Position numbers and translations under genes: made by a program. Under the pieces are notes generated by a model that was not told the origin of the DNA, did no database searches, and saw nothing but the letters and a program-made list of their open reading frames with translations. A stretch of DNA of 64,000 bases, taken from Turbatrix aceti. Lineage: Eukaryota; Nematoda; Chromadorea; Rhabditida; Panagrolaimidae. The DNA is taken from the NCBI GenBank assembly GCA_963969345.1, contig OZ017769.1, positions 1,178,001-1,242,000 on the forward strand, written 5' to 3'. Position 1 is the first letter of the stretch, and every line of letters starts with the position of its first letter. Positions 33,497 through 45,214 of this stretch are shown in pieces.

Positions 33497-34203
33497 CTAT
33501 TTTGTTACGTTTTGGGACTGTTTATCTTATTTTGTTCGGCGCTTTTTTTACACTTGCGTGCACAGTATTTGTTTATCGCAATAATATTGCGTTTTTTGAA
33601 AACTTGAATTCCTTTTCAAAAACGTTATTTTCCTGTTTACCACAAACAATAGTAACTAAACCATCACTTTTTTTCTGCAAAATATTTACCAAAATTCTAT
33701 AATCCTTACCTCTGATCCCTTCCTTGAAGCAGGTATTGTAAACATTTGCCAAAGATGTGTCCCCAAAAATTGTAACTTTTTTTTCTGACACAACTTTTTT
33801 TTGGGATCACAAATCAGATCGTATACATATCACGACTTGTAACGAATGTTTAACCAGTCAAGTAAAGCCCGGGGGCTCACTAATTATGTACATAATTTGT
33901 CTGGAGCACGTATGAGCTTACAATTTATCATGTATTTATATTTGCGCTCACTTTTGTCGTACAGCTCGTAATTTTTTTTGTTCCGGTAACAAGACAAGTA
34001 ACAAATAGCATTAATTTAACTCGTCCACGCGTGCAAATAATGGAACCGGACAAGTCCGACATCACCTGGCGGCTAGTTAGTCAGTCAGTCGGGTACCCTT
34101 CCTTCCTTCATTTTACCTGTGAGTCAGGTAAGTCAACACGTCATCATCCTGTCCTGGAAGGAGGTGGGGTGAAACTGTTCAACCCCTTACCCCCCTCGGG
34201 GAG
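33497..34203. other. intergenic
   Basis: The left part up to about 33700 is shared with the inverted composite repeat at 39.7-40.6 kb. The rest is AT-rich sequence upstream of the TATA-box gene. Confidence 0.4.
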
Positions 34204-34210
34204 TATAAAA
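34204..34210 (+). promoter_or_regulatory. TATA box
   Basis: TATAAAA in the context GAGTATAAAAGG, 60 bp before the ATG at 34270. This gives a short 5' UTR with no room for an intron. The strong TATA fits a highly or tissue-specifically expressed secreted product. Confidence 0.7.
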
Positions 34211-34269
34211 GGACGTAAAGTGCTGCAGTTAACTCGTCAACCAACATTTATCCCGATATTTGTTCCATC

Positions 34270-34996
34270 ATGAACTCGTCAGCTTTCGGTGTCATCGCTC
34301 TCTTCCTCGTTGGTCTCGTAGCTTCACAAAACATCCAGCAACAGCAGCAGTATGGCGGAGTTGTTCAGAGCGGAAATCTCCAACTTCAGGCGGGAAATTC
34401 GGCGTGCATTCAGGAGTGCCTGAAGAATCGTCCTAAAAATAGCTTAATCTCGACCGTCGAAACCCTCTACCTGACCCAGGGTGGCTACAACTCTTACTGC
34501 AAGTAAGTTAGATTGAAAAAAAAATTTACAGCGTTTCCAAGTTTTTTGAAAATTTTTGAAAAATTTTTTGCCCTAACTCAATTTCTAATTTTTAAGGAAG
34601 TTGTCCCAATTCCAAACATGCATGGGCCAGTGCGGTGCTTCCTTGACGACTGCCACCGGCAGCCAGGTCGGTGACTGCTACGTCGCTTCGTACCCCCTCC
34701 GAGAAGCCATGTGCTCGGGTGGTCGCGACCAATTCCGAACCCTCATGACGTGCTACAACAACCTCAAGAGCGCCATCAACCAGTCGCTCAGCAGCTGCCG
34801 CTCGGCGTGCGGCAGCAACTCGTCGTCTCTCAGCTCGACGGTCGATTCGTACTGCCAGATGTCGTGCCTCCTCCAACAACAGAGCGGAAACATCCAGCAG
34901 CAGTGCAATGCCTTTACGAACAACCTGATTCAGCAGGCCGAACAGGTCTACAACCGTATGAACCAAATCGGCAGCGTTTGCTTCAACAAGTTCTAA
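34270..34996 (+). CDS. secreted Cys-rich protein, CPG4-like
   Basis: Exons 34270-34502 and 34597-34996 (633 bp, 210 aa). Signal peptide residues 1-19 (FGVIALFLVGLVAS), a Gln-rich stretch (IQQQQQYGG), then 14 cysteines spaced in C-x(3)-C and longer intervals: CIQEC, CMGQC, CRSAC and CQMSC pairs. The pairs at about 10-30-residue spacing and helical, Gln/Asn/Ser-rich linkers resemble the chondroitin proteoglycan 4 domain of nematodes, but I cannot confirm this by alignment. Ser-Gly sites for chondroitin are few (SGNLQ, SGGRD, SGNIQ). The extracellular role could be matrix or eggshell; this is inference. A TATA box precedes it. Confidence 0.85.
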
Positions 34997-35686
34997 GATA
35001 CTGGAAAAAGAAATTATCTGATACATAATAGTCTCCTTTTTTGTTTACCGTTTACGATTGAATTGAATTGCCATGACTTGATGCGATGACGACCATCATT
35101 ATAAAAAATTGATCGATTCATGTAAACAACAGCGAACAACAGAAAGATAACCTAAAATGTATGTAGCGTTGAAAAGTGTTATTCCCAAAAAAAACACATG
35201 AAACGTAACAAAATAACGAAAATTGAATGTTATTCAGCGAACGTAAGGTAACACTTTTGGAACATTTTTTTGTTATCCACCAAAAACAGCGCCGGCAAAC
35301 GTAACATTTTAGCAAAAAAAGCTCTTATTCGGTGCACCAAACGTAACATTTTAGTAAAAAAATGATGTTATCCAGCTCACCGGACGTAACATTTTATCAC
35401 CAAAAAATGTTATTTTATAAAAAAAGAGGGCACACTTGTTTTTCTGATTTTAGGATAAATACTTTGGAAGCTTTTTTTTACCGCGCCCGATTGTATTATT
35501 TTTATTTTACAATGTTTTGGTACGTATCTGATATAAAATTTTTTGGGTAAATTGAATATTATTCTTACAAAAACAGCTCTTGCAATCGTAACATTTATGA
35601 AAAACTGTCTCAACAAAAAAATGCATCAGACATGACCCTATTGATTAACTTTCTTGTAACAAATAAAATAAAACGAACGACAACAA
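34997..35686. other. convergent spacer between the Cys-rich gene and NFS1
   Basis: Holds the 3' UTRs of both genes and one GTAAC-module repeat (35164-35420). TTTATT at 35501 may be the minus-strand poly(A) signal of NFS1. Confidence 0.4.
35164..35420 (+). repeat. GTAAC-module repeat, copy 6
   Basis: Full-length type with an extra copy of module 4 (two GTAACATTTTAG units). Confidence 0.85.
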
Positions 35687-38600
35687 TCAATGCTGAGTCC
35701 ACTGAATGGTCTTCAGATCGATGCCTTCCTGGACCATTTCCCAGAGCGGTGACATTTCGCGTAGTCTCTCGACTTCATGGATGCACTTGTTCACCGTATA
35801 GTCGACTTCGGCATTTGTCGTAAAACGACCGAGGCCAAATCGAATCGATGAATGGGCGAGGTCTTCATCGGCACCGATGGCACGAAGAACGTAGGAGGGT
35901 TCGAGGGATGCCGAAGTGCAGGCGCTGCCGGAGGAGAGGGCGACGTCCTTTAGGGCCATGAGCATGCTTTCTCCTTCCACGTAGGCGAAGGAGAGGTTCA
36001 CACAGCCTAAAAATATTCAACACGTGAAACTGTGAAATTGTTGAGGATCCTTCTTTGTTTTAGTAAAGTAACAAGAAAAAAATCAAAAAAATGTTACTTC
36101 ACAAGCAATAAGTAATATTTTTTTCATGAGTGAATAGCATTTTTTGGTGATAAAATGTTACAGTAGCGACGGAAAGTTTAAGTGTGAACATTAATTTGTA
36201 CAGTGCCCTGTTCAAACGTGTTGGTTCAGGCTCAAATTTTTTTTGATAAACACCCTTGCATATAGCCTTAGTATTGCCAAGTTTCAGACAGATTCGTTAG
36301 AAAATGGATTTTTGCGATATCGATTTGTACAAAACGTGCGACGGAAAGTTTAAGTGTAAGGTACTTTTTGTGTTGTAAAAATGCGTTTTTTAGGTATGAT
36401 GGCTGCTAATTGCGTTTTTATTACAAGGTGAGCATGTTTCATCGATTAGAAACACATATCGCTCGATACATTAGCTTTCCTGGAAAAATGAGGATCGCAG
36501 ACGCTCTTCTCGGAAGCATAGCCGTCTAGGGGGGTTTCGAAGGCTCTGGAATTCTGGAATTCAGCTTTCTTTTCAATCTTAAGGTTTAAAATGCAAGCAG
36601 AAACTATTTTCAGAGAACACAAGCTCAGCGGACCCCATGTAACCGCAAACAACATCAAGAAAAATTTTTTTCTGATGTTGAGGTAGAACCTTGACTTGAA
36701 CCAAGATGATAAAAATGAGTCTCACGAGCGACGCCGAGATGCTAAAATTAGGCCTTTAGTTCTGGAACAATTCCTTTATGTTGTCAAACATAATGGACAA
36801 CCGTTTTTTATTTGCCCGCACATTTCCGCAAAGATATATGTGGTCGAATGGCAATTCCGTTAAACCTCAACATCATAATATTTGAGCTTGAATAAGATTG
36901 CCAAAAAAATGACTACGTTGATACGGTTTTTTGCTTTAAACAAGTCAAATGTACTAACAAATGATATTGCGAACAAATTCTACCTTTGAAACGTCGTCAT
37001 GGTGGACTTTTTGTCGGCACAAAATTCCGGTGTTGATGTAAAATTGTGAAATCGAGTTCCGTCTTCCTGTTCTTTGTGGAAATGTGCGGGCAAATAAAAA
37101 ACGGTTGTCCATTATGTTTGGCAACATAAAGGAATTGTTCCAGAACTACAGGCCTAATTTTAGCATCTCGGCGTCGCTCGTGAGACTCATTTTTATCATC
37201 TTGGTTCAAGTCAAGGTTCTACCTCAACATCAGAAAAAAATTTTTCTTGATGTTGTTTGCGGTTACATGGGGTCCGCTGAGCTTGTGTTCTCTGAAAATA
37301 GTTTCTGCTTGCATTTTAAACCTTAAGATTGAAAAGAAAGCTGAATTCCAGAATTCCAGAGCCTTCGAAACCCCCCTAGACGGCTATGCTTCCGAGAAGA
37401 GCGTCTGCGATCCCCATTTTTCCAGGAAAGCTAATGTATCGAGCGATATGTGTTTCTAATCGATGAAACATGCTCACCTTGTAATAAAAACGCAATTAGC
37501 AGCCATCATACCTAAAAACCTCCTAACATCTGGTCTAATGATAACTAACCACTGAGTAATGGTGAAATAATAATAAAAAAAAATAATACCTAAAAAACGC
37601 ATTTTTACAACACAAAAAGTACCTTACACTTAAACTTTCCGTCGCACGTTTTGTACAAATCGATATCGCAAAAATCCATTTTCTAACGAATCTGTCTGAA
37701 ACTTGGCAATACTAAGGCTATATGCAAGGGTGTTTATCAAAAAAAATTTGAGCCTGAACCAACACGTTTGAACAGGGCACTGTACAAATTAATGTTCACA
37801 CTTAAACTTTCCGTCGCTACTGTACGTCAGGTGCACTGGATAATATCTTTTTTTCCTAACATGTTACGTTTGCCGGCGCTGTTTTTGCTGGATAACAAAA
37901 AATGCGGCAAAAATGTTACTTCGCGTCCGCTGAATAACATTCAATTTTCGCTATTTTATTACGTTTTGGGTGCTATTTTTTGGAAATAACAATTTTTTAA
38001 CGCTGTTATGTTACTTTTCTACACTATGTATTTTTGCTAGATTACGTTCGATTTACGCAAGCAAATATCTTTTTTTGTCGAATTGTTACGTTTGCTGGCG
38101 TCGTTTCTGTCGCAATAAAAAGTTCTGCGCGCTGTTATTGCCGAATATTTGGATTATATTTATAAAACATCCCATTTACTTAAAAAAACCGCTACTTTAA
38201 ATGTGTTGCAAAATACCGTAAATTAAAAAAGAATATTTCCATCCCATTTTTTTCCTCTTGTCCACCAAAGAACTCACCAGGATAACTCTTCTCCGCATCG
38301 CCATTCCTGACGACATGCTGCAACTTTCCGTTGATGCCATCGATGAACCGCCTAGACAGCGCCGAAACATGGGCGTAATCAAAGTGCATTTCGTTCCTCG
38401 CAATTGCGCATGCCTTGCCGAGACCGACGACCAGCGGGGTCGGCAGGGTACCCGACCTGAGGCCTCGCTCCTGTCCTCCCCCCGACATCTGGGCCGCGAG
38501 GCGGACGCGCGGTCGTCGTCGGACGTAGAGAGCTCCGACGCCCTTGGGTCCATAGATTTTGTGTCCACTGATGCTCAGCAGGTCAATCTGTGACTTGCGA

Positions 38601-39450
38601 ACGTCGATCGGAATCTTGCCAACTGCCTGGGCGGCGTCTGTGTGGAAGAAGACCTTGCGTTGACGACAGAGAGCTCCGATCTCGTCGATGGGTTGGATGA
38701 CGCCGATTTCGTTGTTGACGGTCATGATTGAGACGATGGCGGTGTCATCGCGTATCGCTGCACTCAGGACTTCGAGGTCGATGATGCCGTTTTTGCCGAC
38801 GGGGAGGTACGTCACGTCAAAGCCTTCGTGTTCGAGGTATCGACAGGAATCCAAAACGCATTTGTGCTCCTGAAAATGAGTTTTTTGTGCACCGGAACAA
38901 AAAATTCGATCTTTACGATAAATTAAAAAAACTTCGCCGAAATTATATTTTTTACGATTTTTGGTCCCGTACGCAAAAAAAATTATAAAAAACTAACCGT
39001 CTGTGTCGTAATAACATGCTTTTTGCCAGTGACCTTATAAAACATGGCGACACCCTTGATGGCAATGTTGTTGGACTCCGTGGCGCCAGATGTGAAGACG
39101 ATCTCCTTCGGATCAGCTCCAATGATCGCAGCGACCTCCGCACGGGCCTTCTCGACGGCCTCTTCGGCTTTCCAGCCATACGCGTGGCTCTTTGAGTGCG
39201 GATTGCCGTAATCCGTGGTCATGAAGGGGAGCATGGCATCCACGACACGAAAATCCATGGGAGTCGTTGCCTGAACGTCGAGGTAGATCGGCTTCAACTG
39301 TTCACCCGGCGATGGCTGTTGGACTTTGATTTCAAGGCCTTCGGGTGTCGGTTCCACCGGAACAGCCGAGGCCGTCGCCAGACATCGCGTGTAGTTGGTC
39401 CATGATCTGAAGACACCGGTCAGAGTTTTTCTCGTTGACGTAGCTATCAT
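35687..39450 (-). CDS. NFS1: cysteine desulfurase, mitochondrial (NFS1)
   Basis: Exons 38998-39450, 38278-38869 and 35687-36006 (1365 bp, 454 aa; human NFS1 457). It removes sulfur from cysteine as an enzyme persulfide and feeds Fe-S cluster assembly on ISCU, with ISD11 and frataxin, in the mitochondrial matrix. The N-terminus is basic and Ser/Thr-rich, as in a transit peptide. Visible motifs: [28 protein letters not shown], the PLP-lysine site [10 protein letters not shown] (K255), [12 protein letters not shown], and the mobile catalytic loop [10 protein letters not shown] with the active cysteine C378. All key residues are intact. Intron 2 is 2.27 kb because a GTAAC repeat and a 1.66-kb fold-back element lie in it. 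Confidence 0.97.
36119..36160 (-). repeat. GTAAC-module repeat, copy 7, left part
   Basis: Module 5 only; the copy continues at 37823 beyond the fold-back insertion. Confidence 0.8.
36161..37822. mobile_element. 1662-bp fold-back element with TA target duplication
   Basis: Starts CAGTAGCGACGG and ends CCGTCGCTACTG, with TA on both sides (36159-36160 and 37823-37824). The arms are long inverted repeats centred near 36950, so identical 70-codon ORFs appear at 36446-36658 (-) and 37247-37459 (+). The right arm has an extra 80 bp or so near 37517-37590. The CAGT ends and TA duplication are typical of the Tc1/mariner superfamily. No transposase is encoded, so it is non-autonomous. Confidence 0.85.
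37823..38022 (-). repeat. GTAAC-module repeat, copy 7, right part
   Basis: Modules 4 to 1 follow directly after the fold-back element. Joining across it restores the uninterrupted repeat pattern. Confidence 0.85.
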
Positions 39451-39581
39451 GTTTTGTTTTGGGATGGATAAAGCTGAAATGAGGAAATATTTAAAATAGA
39501 AAACAACTCAATCAGAAAAATTGGCACGCAAAATTAGAAAAAAAAAAGTAACGCAAATCCGAAAAAAATAGCGAGCAAAAA

Positions 39582-39668
39582 TGTAACGTTAACAAATGTG
39601 ATTCCAAAAAACAGCACCCAAAACGTAACAAAATAGAAACGATGAAATGTTATTCAGTGGACGCGTCC
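39582..39668 (+). repeat. GTAAC-module repeat, copy 8, left part
   Basis: Modules 1-2, then the composite repeat. Confidence 0.7.
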
Positions 39669-39689
39669 GTCAACCGAAAATCAGTGGAC

Positions 39690-40617
39690 GGTAAATATTT
39701 TACAGAAAAAAAGTGATGGTTTAGTTACCATTGTTTGTGGTAAACAGGAAAATAACGTTTTTGAAAAGAAATTCAAGTTTTCAAAAACTCATATTATTGC
39801 GATAAGGATAAACAAATACTGTGCACACAAGTTTAAAAAAAGCGCCGAAAAAAATATGATAAACATTCCCAAAACGTAGCAAAATAGTGTCGTATCCTTT
39901 GAGAATGCGAGCGCTTCACCGTGCCCCTCCGGGTGGCATTCACACCTACCGCAGTCGCTCTGAAACTTATCGCTGGGAACCTGGTTTCCGCGACGTCTGC
40001 ACAAGGCTGGAACATTTGAATGCGACTCTGACCCAATTGTTGTAGTATTGTCCCCTCCCCTTTTGTGTTCAATTCAGCGGCACGCAGTGCCATCCTTTGC
40101 TCAGTTGGAACCTGTGCGGATTGCATATTGGCGTTGTCTCTGTAGTTCTTGAATCACCAACCCCATCCTACCAACCAGTGTTCCGCTCTGGCCAAAATCG
40201 ACTCTCGACTCTGACTCAGAGTCGAGAGTCGGGAGTCGAAAGAGTCGACTCTTTCGACTCCGACTCCCAGAATCGACTCTTTGACTCCGAGTTAAAATAG
40301 GTTCATAGAAAATGTATCAATAAACGCCTAAAACTGCGTGCTTTCATCTTTAACGAGTTTTTATTTTACAAAATCAAACATTTGGCATCAAAAATGGCTA
40401 TAAAAGTGTATTTTTTTCAAAAAATTTTCATCAAAGAGTCGACTCCAAAGAGTCAAAAGGTCATTTTGTAAAAATCGACTCTCGACTCTGACTCTCGACT
40501 CTCAGAGTCAGAGTCAGAGTCAAAGAGTCGACTCTGAGTCGGAGTCAGCGGAACACTGCTACCAACATCGTCCCCTGCGTGTTTTACGGTGGTTGTAGCC
40601 CGGGTATTCCCACAATA
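39690..40617 (-). repeat. inverted copy of the 33.2-33.7 kb composite repeat
   Basis: Sequence from 40617 down to about 39690 matches 33172-33700, including its GTAAC-repeat junction and the ORF-bearing part, apart from the 383-bp insertion at 40176-40558. Together with 33.0-33.7 kb it forms an inverted pair bracketing the Cys-rich gene and NFS1. Confidence 0.8.
40176..40558. mobile_element. 383-bp hAT-like MITE with 8-bp target duplication
   Basis: Ends are CAGTGTTCCGCT and its inverse, AGCGGAACACTG. CTACCAAC is duplicated on both sides (40168-40175 and 40559-40566). The uninterrupted target occurs once at the matching place near 33210. The interior consists of GAGTCGACTC-type words. The CAGNG ends and 8-bp duplication are hAT hallmarks; there is no transposase. 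Confidence 0.85.
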
Positions 40618-40786
40618 GAAATGTTATTCAGCGGACGCGAAGTAACACTTTTGGAATATTTTTGTTATCCACCAAAAACAGCGCCGGCAAACGTAATATT
40701 TTAGCGCAAAAAATGTTATCCAACGCACCTGACATAACATTTTATCATTAAAAAATGTTATTCGCAAAAATGGTTACGTCCCTAAA
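40616..40786 (+). repeat. GTAAC-module repeat, copy 8, right part
   Basis: Modules 2-5 following the composite repeat. Confidence 0.8.
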
Positions 40787-42427
40787 ATTCGACGTAGAGG
40801 ACTTTCATTCTATTTTTACCCCCAAATGCGCGTAGAAGACTCTATGTCGTCTGAATTCAGGAAAAATAATGTTATACACGAGAAACAGATGATCTACGAT
40901 TACCTATCTCTGATTTTGCAGGAAAACAACAGAAAAAGTATGACAAACAAGCGGCTGTCTGTGCTGATGACAGGAATGAAGGATCGCGAGCGTAAATGAT
41001 AAAGTCAATAGCGATAATGTAGTGCACAAAATTAATCCGCAACAAATGACGTTTGAAAATCACTGCTCGGCAAAAAATAAAATCAATTCAAAAAATAAAA
41101 TCAATTTTTTGCAAAACGCTTGTTCGAGGAGTAGTTTAGAAGAAAAAAAAAGAAAAAAAACAACGACATCATCCACGTGAAATTGAAGGAAAGTGTTGCT
41201 GTAAACAAGATAACTCTGTGCATCAGAGTCCAAACTACATAGCAAGTCATGCCCGGAAGGGCGTAAAACACTGAACGCGATGTAAGTGTAGCCAAAAAGT
41301 GGAAGTTTCGTTGCAGGCGAAAGCTAATGCATAAACTGCAACTGGTAAACGTAATAGAAAAAGATGAAGAAAAATTCTAAAAATAAAAACCCGCAGAAAA
41401 GCCCAAAAAACATGCTTGTTTATTGTCATGTGAGTCACTAAAATGTTACGCTTGTTGCAGGATAACAAAAATGTTCCAAGTTCCAAGTGTTACGCGAATT
41501 TTATGATAAAAATAGAACGAAAATATGTTTTGCTCCGAATTTTTGGGAAGTAACCAAATTTTTTGTGAATAACATTTTTTGGTGATAAAATGCTACGCTC
41601 GGTGCACCGAATAAGATTTTTTTTTGTTAAAATGTTACGTTTGTCAGCGCGTTTTTGGTGGATAACAAAAAAATGCTCCTAAAGTGTTACTTTGCGTCCG
41701 CTGAATAACATTCGATTTACACTATTTTGTTACGTTTTGAGTGCTGTTTTTTGAGAATAACACTTCTTGGACATTATTATGTTACTTTTCTGTGAGACAC
41801 AAAAAGTCAATTTTTTCGTGAAAATCAAATATAACTTTCATCGAATACCTAATTCCATACCGAAAAACCCATCCCAAACCAACAGATACCATTTCGGAGT
41901 ACGTAGATCAACTCGATCGCCTTGTCATCGGTCAACTCGATCAAAACGTCCAAAAATTTCATATAGCATTCAAAAAAAAGAGGAGAAAAAAATAACAGGG
42001 ATTGGATTTTATAAAAAACAGCATGATCAAAAAAGAGAGAATGGAAACAACGTAGGCTAGGCGACGGTGCTGCGCAGTAATTTCTTCGACGACGACAGCC
42101 GCCCCGCGAGAGTGACGTGTGTCGCGTTTTTGAGGCATCCAAGTCGTGTGTTAGAAAAAAAGGCATTCGATTGATCTGACGCCGTGTCGGATGATTGGGC
42201 CCGCGCGAATATCGATCTTGAGAAGTCAGAGAGGGCGTCGGGAGAGGAGGGAGGGGGGAGAGGCGAATTACTACCTCGGGCAACAAAAAAACAAAAATAG
42301 TACTCAATCATAGGAAGGGGGAGAAACAACGGAGGACGAGGTGGAGGATAAGACTGCTGACGGTGGATGGGGTGGTCTGTATGGTATGGTCGAGCGTGAT
42401 CAGGTCGTGTCATCGTCGTGATCAATC
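40787..42427. other. intergenic and CK2 alpha 3' UTR
   Basis: The stretch about 42060-42427 is GC-richer and is probably the 3' UTR of the CK2 alpha gene. Below it lie one GTAAC repeat (41550-41790) and AT-rich DNA with no gene. Confidence 0.45.
41550..41790 (-). repeat. GTAAC-module repeat, copy 9
   Basis: Minus orientation, all modules present. Confidence 0.85.
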
Positions 42428-43711
42428 TCAGCTGGCGTTGATTCCGTTTGCCGTATTTGCACCGTTTGGTAGTTGTCGTCCTGAAACGAAAATTCAAAAA
42501 ATATTATATTTTTAATTCAACATTTTTTCCAGAAACCCCACCTTCAGCCTGAAACTTGGAAGCCTGGTCGACGACTGGTTTGAAGTAGGCGTGATCCATG
42601 GCCTCGCGTGCAGTCAACCGTTCCTGGTGATCGTAGCGCAGGACGCGATCGAGGAATTCGATGGCTTCTGCGGACACCAGATGCTGGTTTTCGCCGTGGA
42701 TGAAGCGTTCCCATCGCTTTCGGGTGTGCCTAAAATATAATAAATTCATAATTTTTTGAAAAAAAACCGCTTCAAGACCCACCGTCCGAGAATGTCGTTG
42801 AATCGTGGATCGAGTTCTATGTGATAGAGTGCGATGTACTCGTAGAGTTCTTCGGTGCCCAAAACCTTTGCGATTCTGACAAGTTGATCGTAGTTGTCAT
42901 GGCCGTGGAAGAATGGCTCTTTGCGGAAGATCATGGACGCCATCATGCATCCGAAGCTCCACATGTCAAGCGAATAGTCGTAGCACTAAAAAAACCCAAT
43001 AAAACCAATTTTCAATAAAACCCTAAAAAAACCAACCTGATAATCAACAAGCAATTCAGGACCCTTAAAGTACCGCGAGGCAACCCGTACATTGTATTCC
43101 TGTCGTTGGTGGTAAAACTCAGCGAGACCCCAATCGATGAGACGCAATTCGCGCTTTTCGTGATCAATCATGACGTTGTGAGGCTTGACGTCGCGATGCA
43201 TGATGCCCCGTGAATGGCAAAAATCCAACGCTTTCAGGAGTTCAAAGAGGTAGTATCGAATGTCAAAATCCGACAAGGTTTGGTACAATTGTTTGAAATC
43301 TGTATTGTTGACGTACTCGAAGATGAGAGCAGGCGTCCGTGAGATGGGATCCTTTACAACGTCTAGCAGATTGATAATATTTGTTCCACCGCGTAAATTT
43401 TCCAAAATTTTAATTTCTCTCTTGATTTTCTTCTTTTTGACCGGCTAAAAAATAAAAATACAAAATTTCATAAAAACGCCCCAATTTTGACCCAACCCAA
43501 AACCAACCTTGAGAATTTTGACAACAACCTTGCCAGCATCGGGTTTGACGCCTTCAAACACCTCGGAATACTTTCCACGTCCGAGCTTGCGTACCAGAGC
43601 GTAATCGTCAATGTTGCCCCACTCGATGGGATGCTGCTCGTAATCCCAGTACTCACGTGGCATCTGGGTGTTGACGTCAGCGTAGACGCGTGACTGACTC
43701 GGGACGACCAT
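42428..43711 (-). CDS. CK2A: casein kinase 2 catalytic subunit alpha
   Basis: Exons 43508-43711, 43037-43444, 42783-42985, 42542-42729 and 42428-42480 (1056 bp, 351 aa; metazoan CK2 alpha 350-390). It is a constitutively active Ser/Thr kinase with an acidic-substrate preference, partner of CK2 beta, in nucleus and cytoplasm. Seen: glycine loop [12 protein letters not shown] (43-54), lysine K65, the basic cluster KKKKIKRE (71-78) typical of CK2, [10 protein letters not shown] (catalytic D153), DWG at 172-174 in place of DFG (a CK2 hallmark), and GPELLVDYQ. Some donors are GTTGGT. The C-terminal tail after the kinase core is short and Asn/Ala-rich. A TTTTCAG acceptor near 43860 (-) suggests a spliced or trans-spliced 5' UTR. 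Confidence 0.97.
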
Positions 43712-45214
43712 GGTTGCTGCTGTTGTTGTTGCCGGAATCCGCGTCGTTCGATGAAGGATGCCGGAGACGCGGAGGATGAATGAATGCTATTTGGTTGTGA
43801 AAGGGTTGCACAAGCAAGCTGGAGCTCACCCGGCAGAGAGCAAGAGGCAACAAGTACCCTGAAAAAAAAAAAGTTGTAACAAAAATTAATAAAATTCGAT
43901 ACAAATCACGAAACGAAAGCAAAAACGCGATTCGCGATGAATCACATACCAGTGAGGCAAAAAAATCAAAATCGATTGACAGCGAACAGAAAATCGCGCT
44001 TCACTGCTGAATTGAGTGAAAATAGAGAAAATCATTCATAAAATGCAAAAATATGCATAAATTTTCAAATCCCAGACAGGAGATCAAAAATATGGTAAAA
44101 ACTCGCGGTAAATCCAAAAAACAGAATTGGCAAGAAAAAAATCCTGAAACCCCCGCCGGACATCAAAAAAAGAAAATAACAGAAACCGAGCCGGGCCAAT
44201 GACAGTTCAGTCAATTTTTTTTTCGGGGCAACAAAACAAACGCAACACCGGGTTTACAATGCGTGCAACCTGCGTGATGTTTTGTCGAATGGAAAAACAG
44301 ACATCGGCTTTAGGTAACCCAACCAACCCGCCAATCGTTAACGATGGAGTCTGATAAGAATTTCTACAAGCGAGTACATCGGAACTACGGAGGACACAGA
44401 AAAGCAAGCAGGAAGACCGGGGGGAGAAAAGTCACCCCCAAAAAGCGCACGCACGAGTCAACTGACAGAACATAGCACAGAGAAAAAAAAATTGCAAGTA
44501 GTAGAGAAAAAAAAGGAAGAGAGAAAGGAGAGAACGACGAGAAGCACTGCGTGTTTTGTTCCCGTCAAGACCCCGACAAATCCCTGGTAATGGTTGTATC
44601 AAAAAACACGCACACGCTTATCCGAAAACTCATTAATCAATTAATATTACCAAAAAACCCCCAAAAGTACAACAAAGACCAAAAAACATACATTTTACCC
44701 CAAAAACGTCTAAAAAAATCAATTTTTTATCCAAACCCCAAAAAATCATCCGGTACCTTTAAAATCCCGTCCCATAACTTGTTAATTCAAAATCTAGATT
44801 CACAATGCCCCAAAACCCGATTTGAAGCGAAACGCCAAAAAAGTCATCAAAAGTATGCAAAAACGTCTAAATTTTATAAAAACCCGTCAAAAAGATGCCC
44901 AAACCTCCCCGAAATCTTCCGTTTGACGTAAGCATTATAAACTGCGATAATACAATAGAGAACCAATAAAAACAACCGTAATTACGATCAAAACATGCCC
45001 AAAATGTGAAAAAGTAACGAACACCGAACAAAAATATCGTTTACTTTTGATTCGATTGCCACTGTTGTGCGTGCGCATTTTTGAGCCTCAACTTTCCGTT
45101 CAAGAGTCCTCAAAATCCTCTTCAGGACTTCTGCTTTTCACTCACGTTTTTTTTCATCTTACGATTACAGTTTATTCACCTGACGACCGTTTCACCTGTA
45201 TTGACTGTTCAAAG
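43712..45214. other. divergent promoter region CK2 alpha / ALG10
   Basis: 1.5 kb between the two ATGs. GC content falls away from CK2 alpha. A purine-rich AGAGAAAGGAGAGAA tract lies near 44518-44535. The ORF at 44551-44931 is Lys/Asn/Pro low-complexity and is not regarded as coding. Confidence 0.4.

Noticed and set aside
36446..37459. Two identical 70-codon ORFs on opposite strands in NFS1 intron 2.
   Set aside because: Their identity follows from the palindrome of the fold-back element; there are no coding features.
42057..42497. Long minus-strand ORF extending below the CK2 alpha stop.
   Set aside because: It is in a different frame from the kinase exon, which ends at the conserved short tail with TGA at 42428-42430; the region is best read as 3' UTR.
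44551..44931. 126-codon + ORF between CK2 alpha and ALG10.
   Set aside because: Lys/Asn/Pro-rich low-complexity translation of A-rich DNA, with no splice or homology support.
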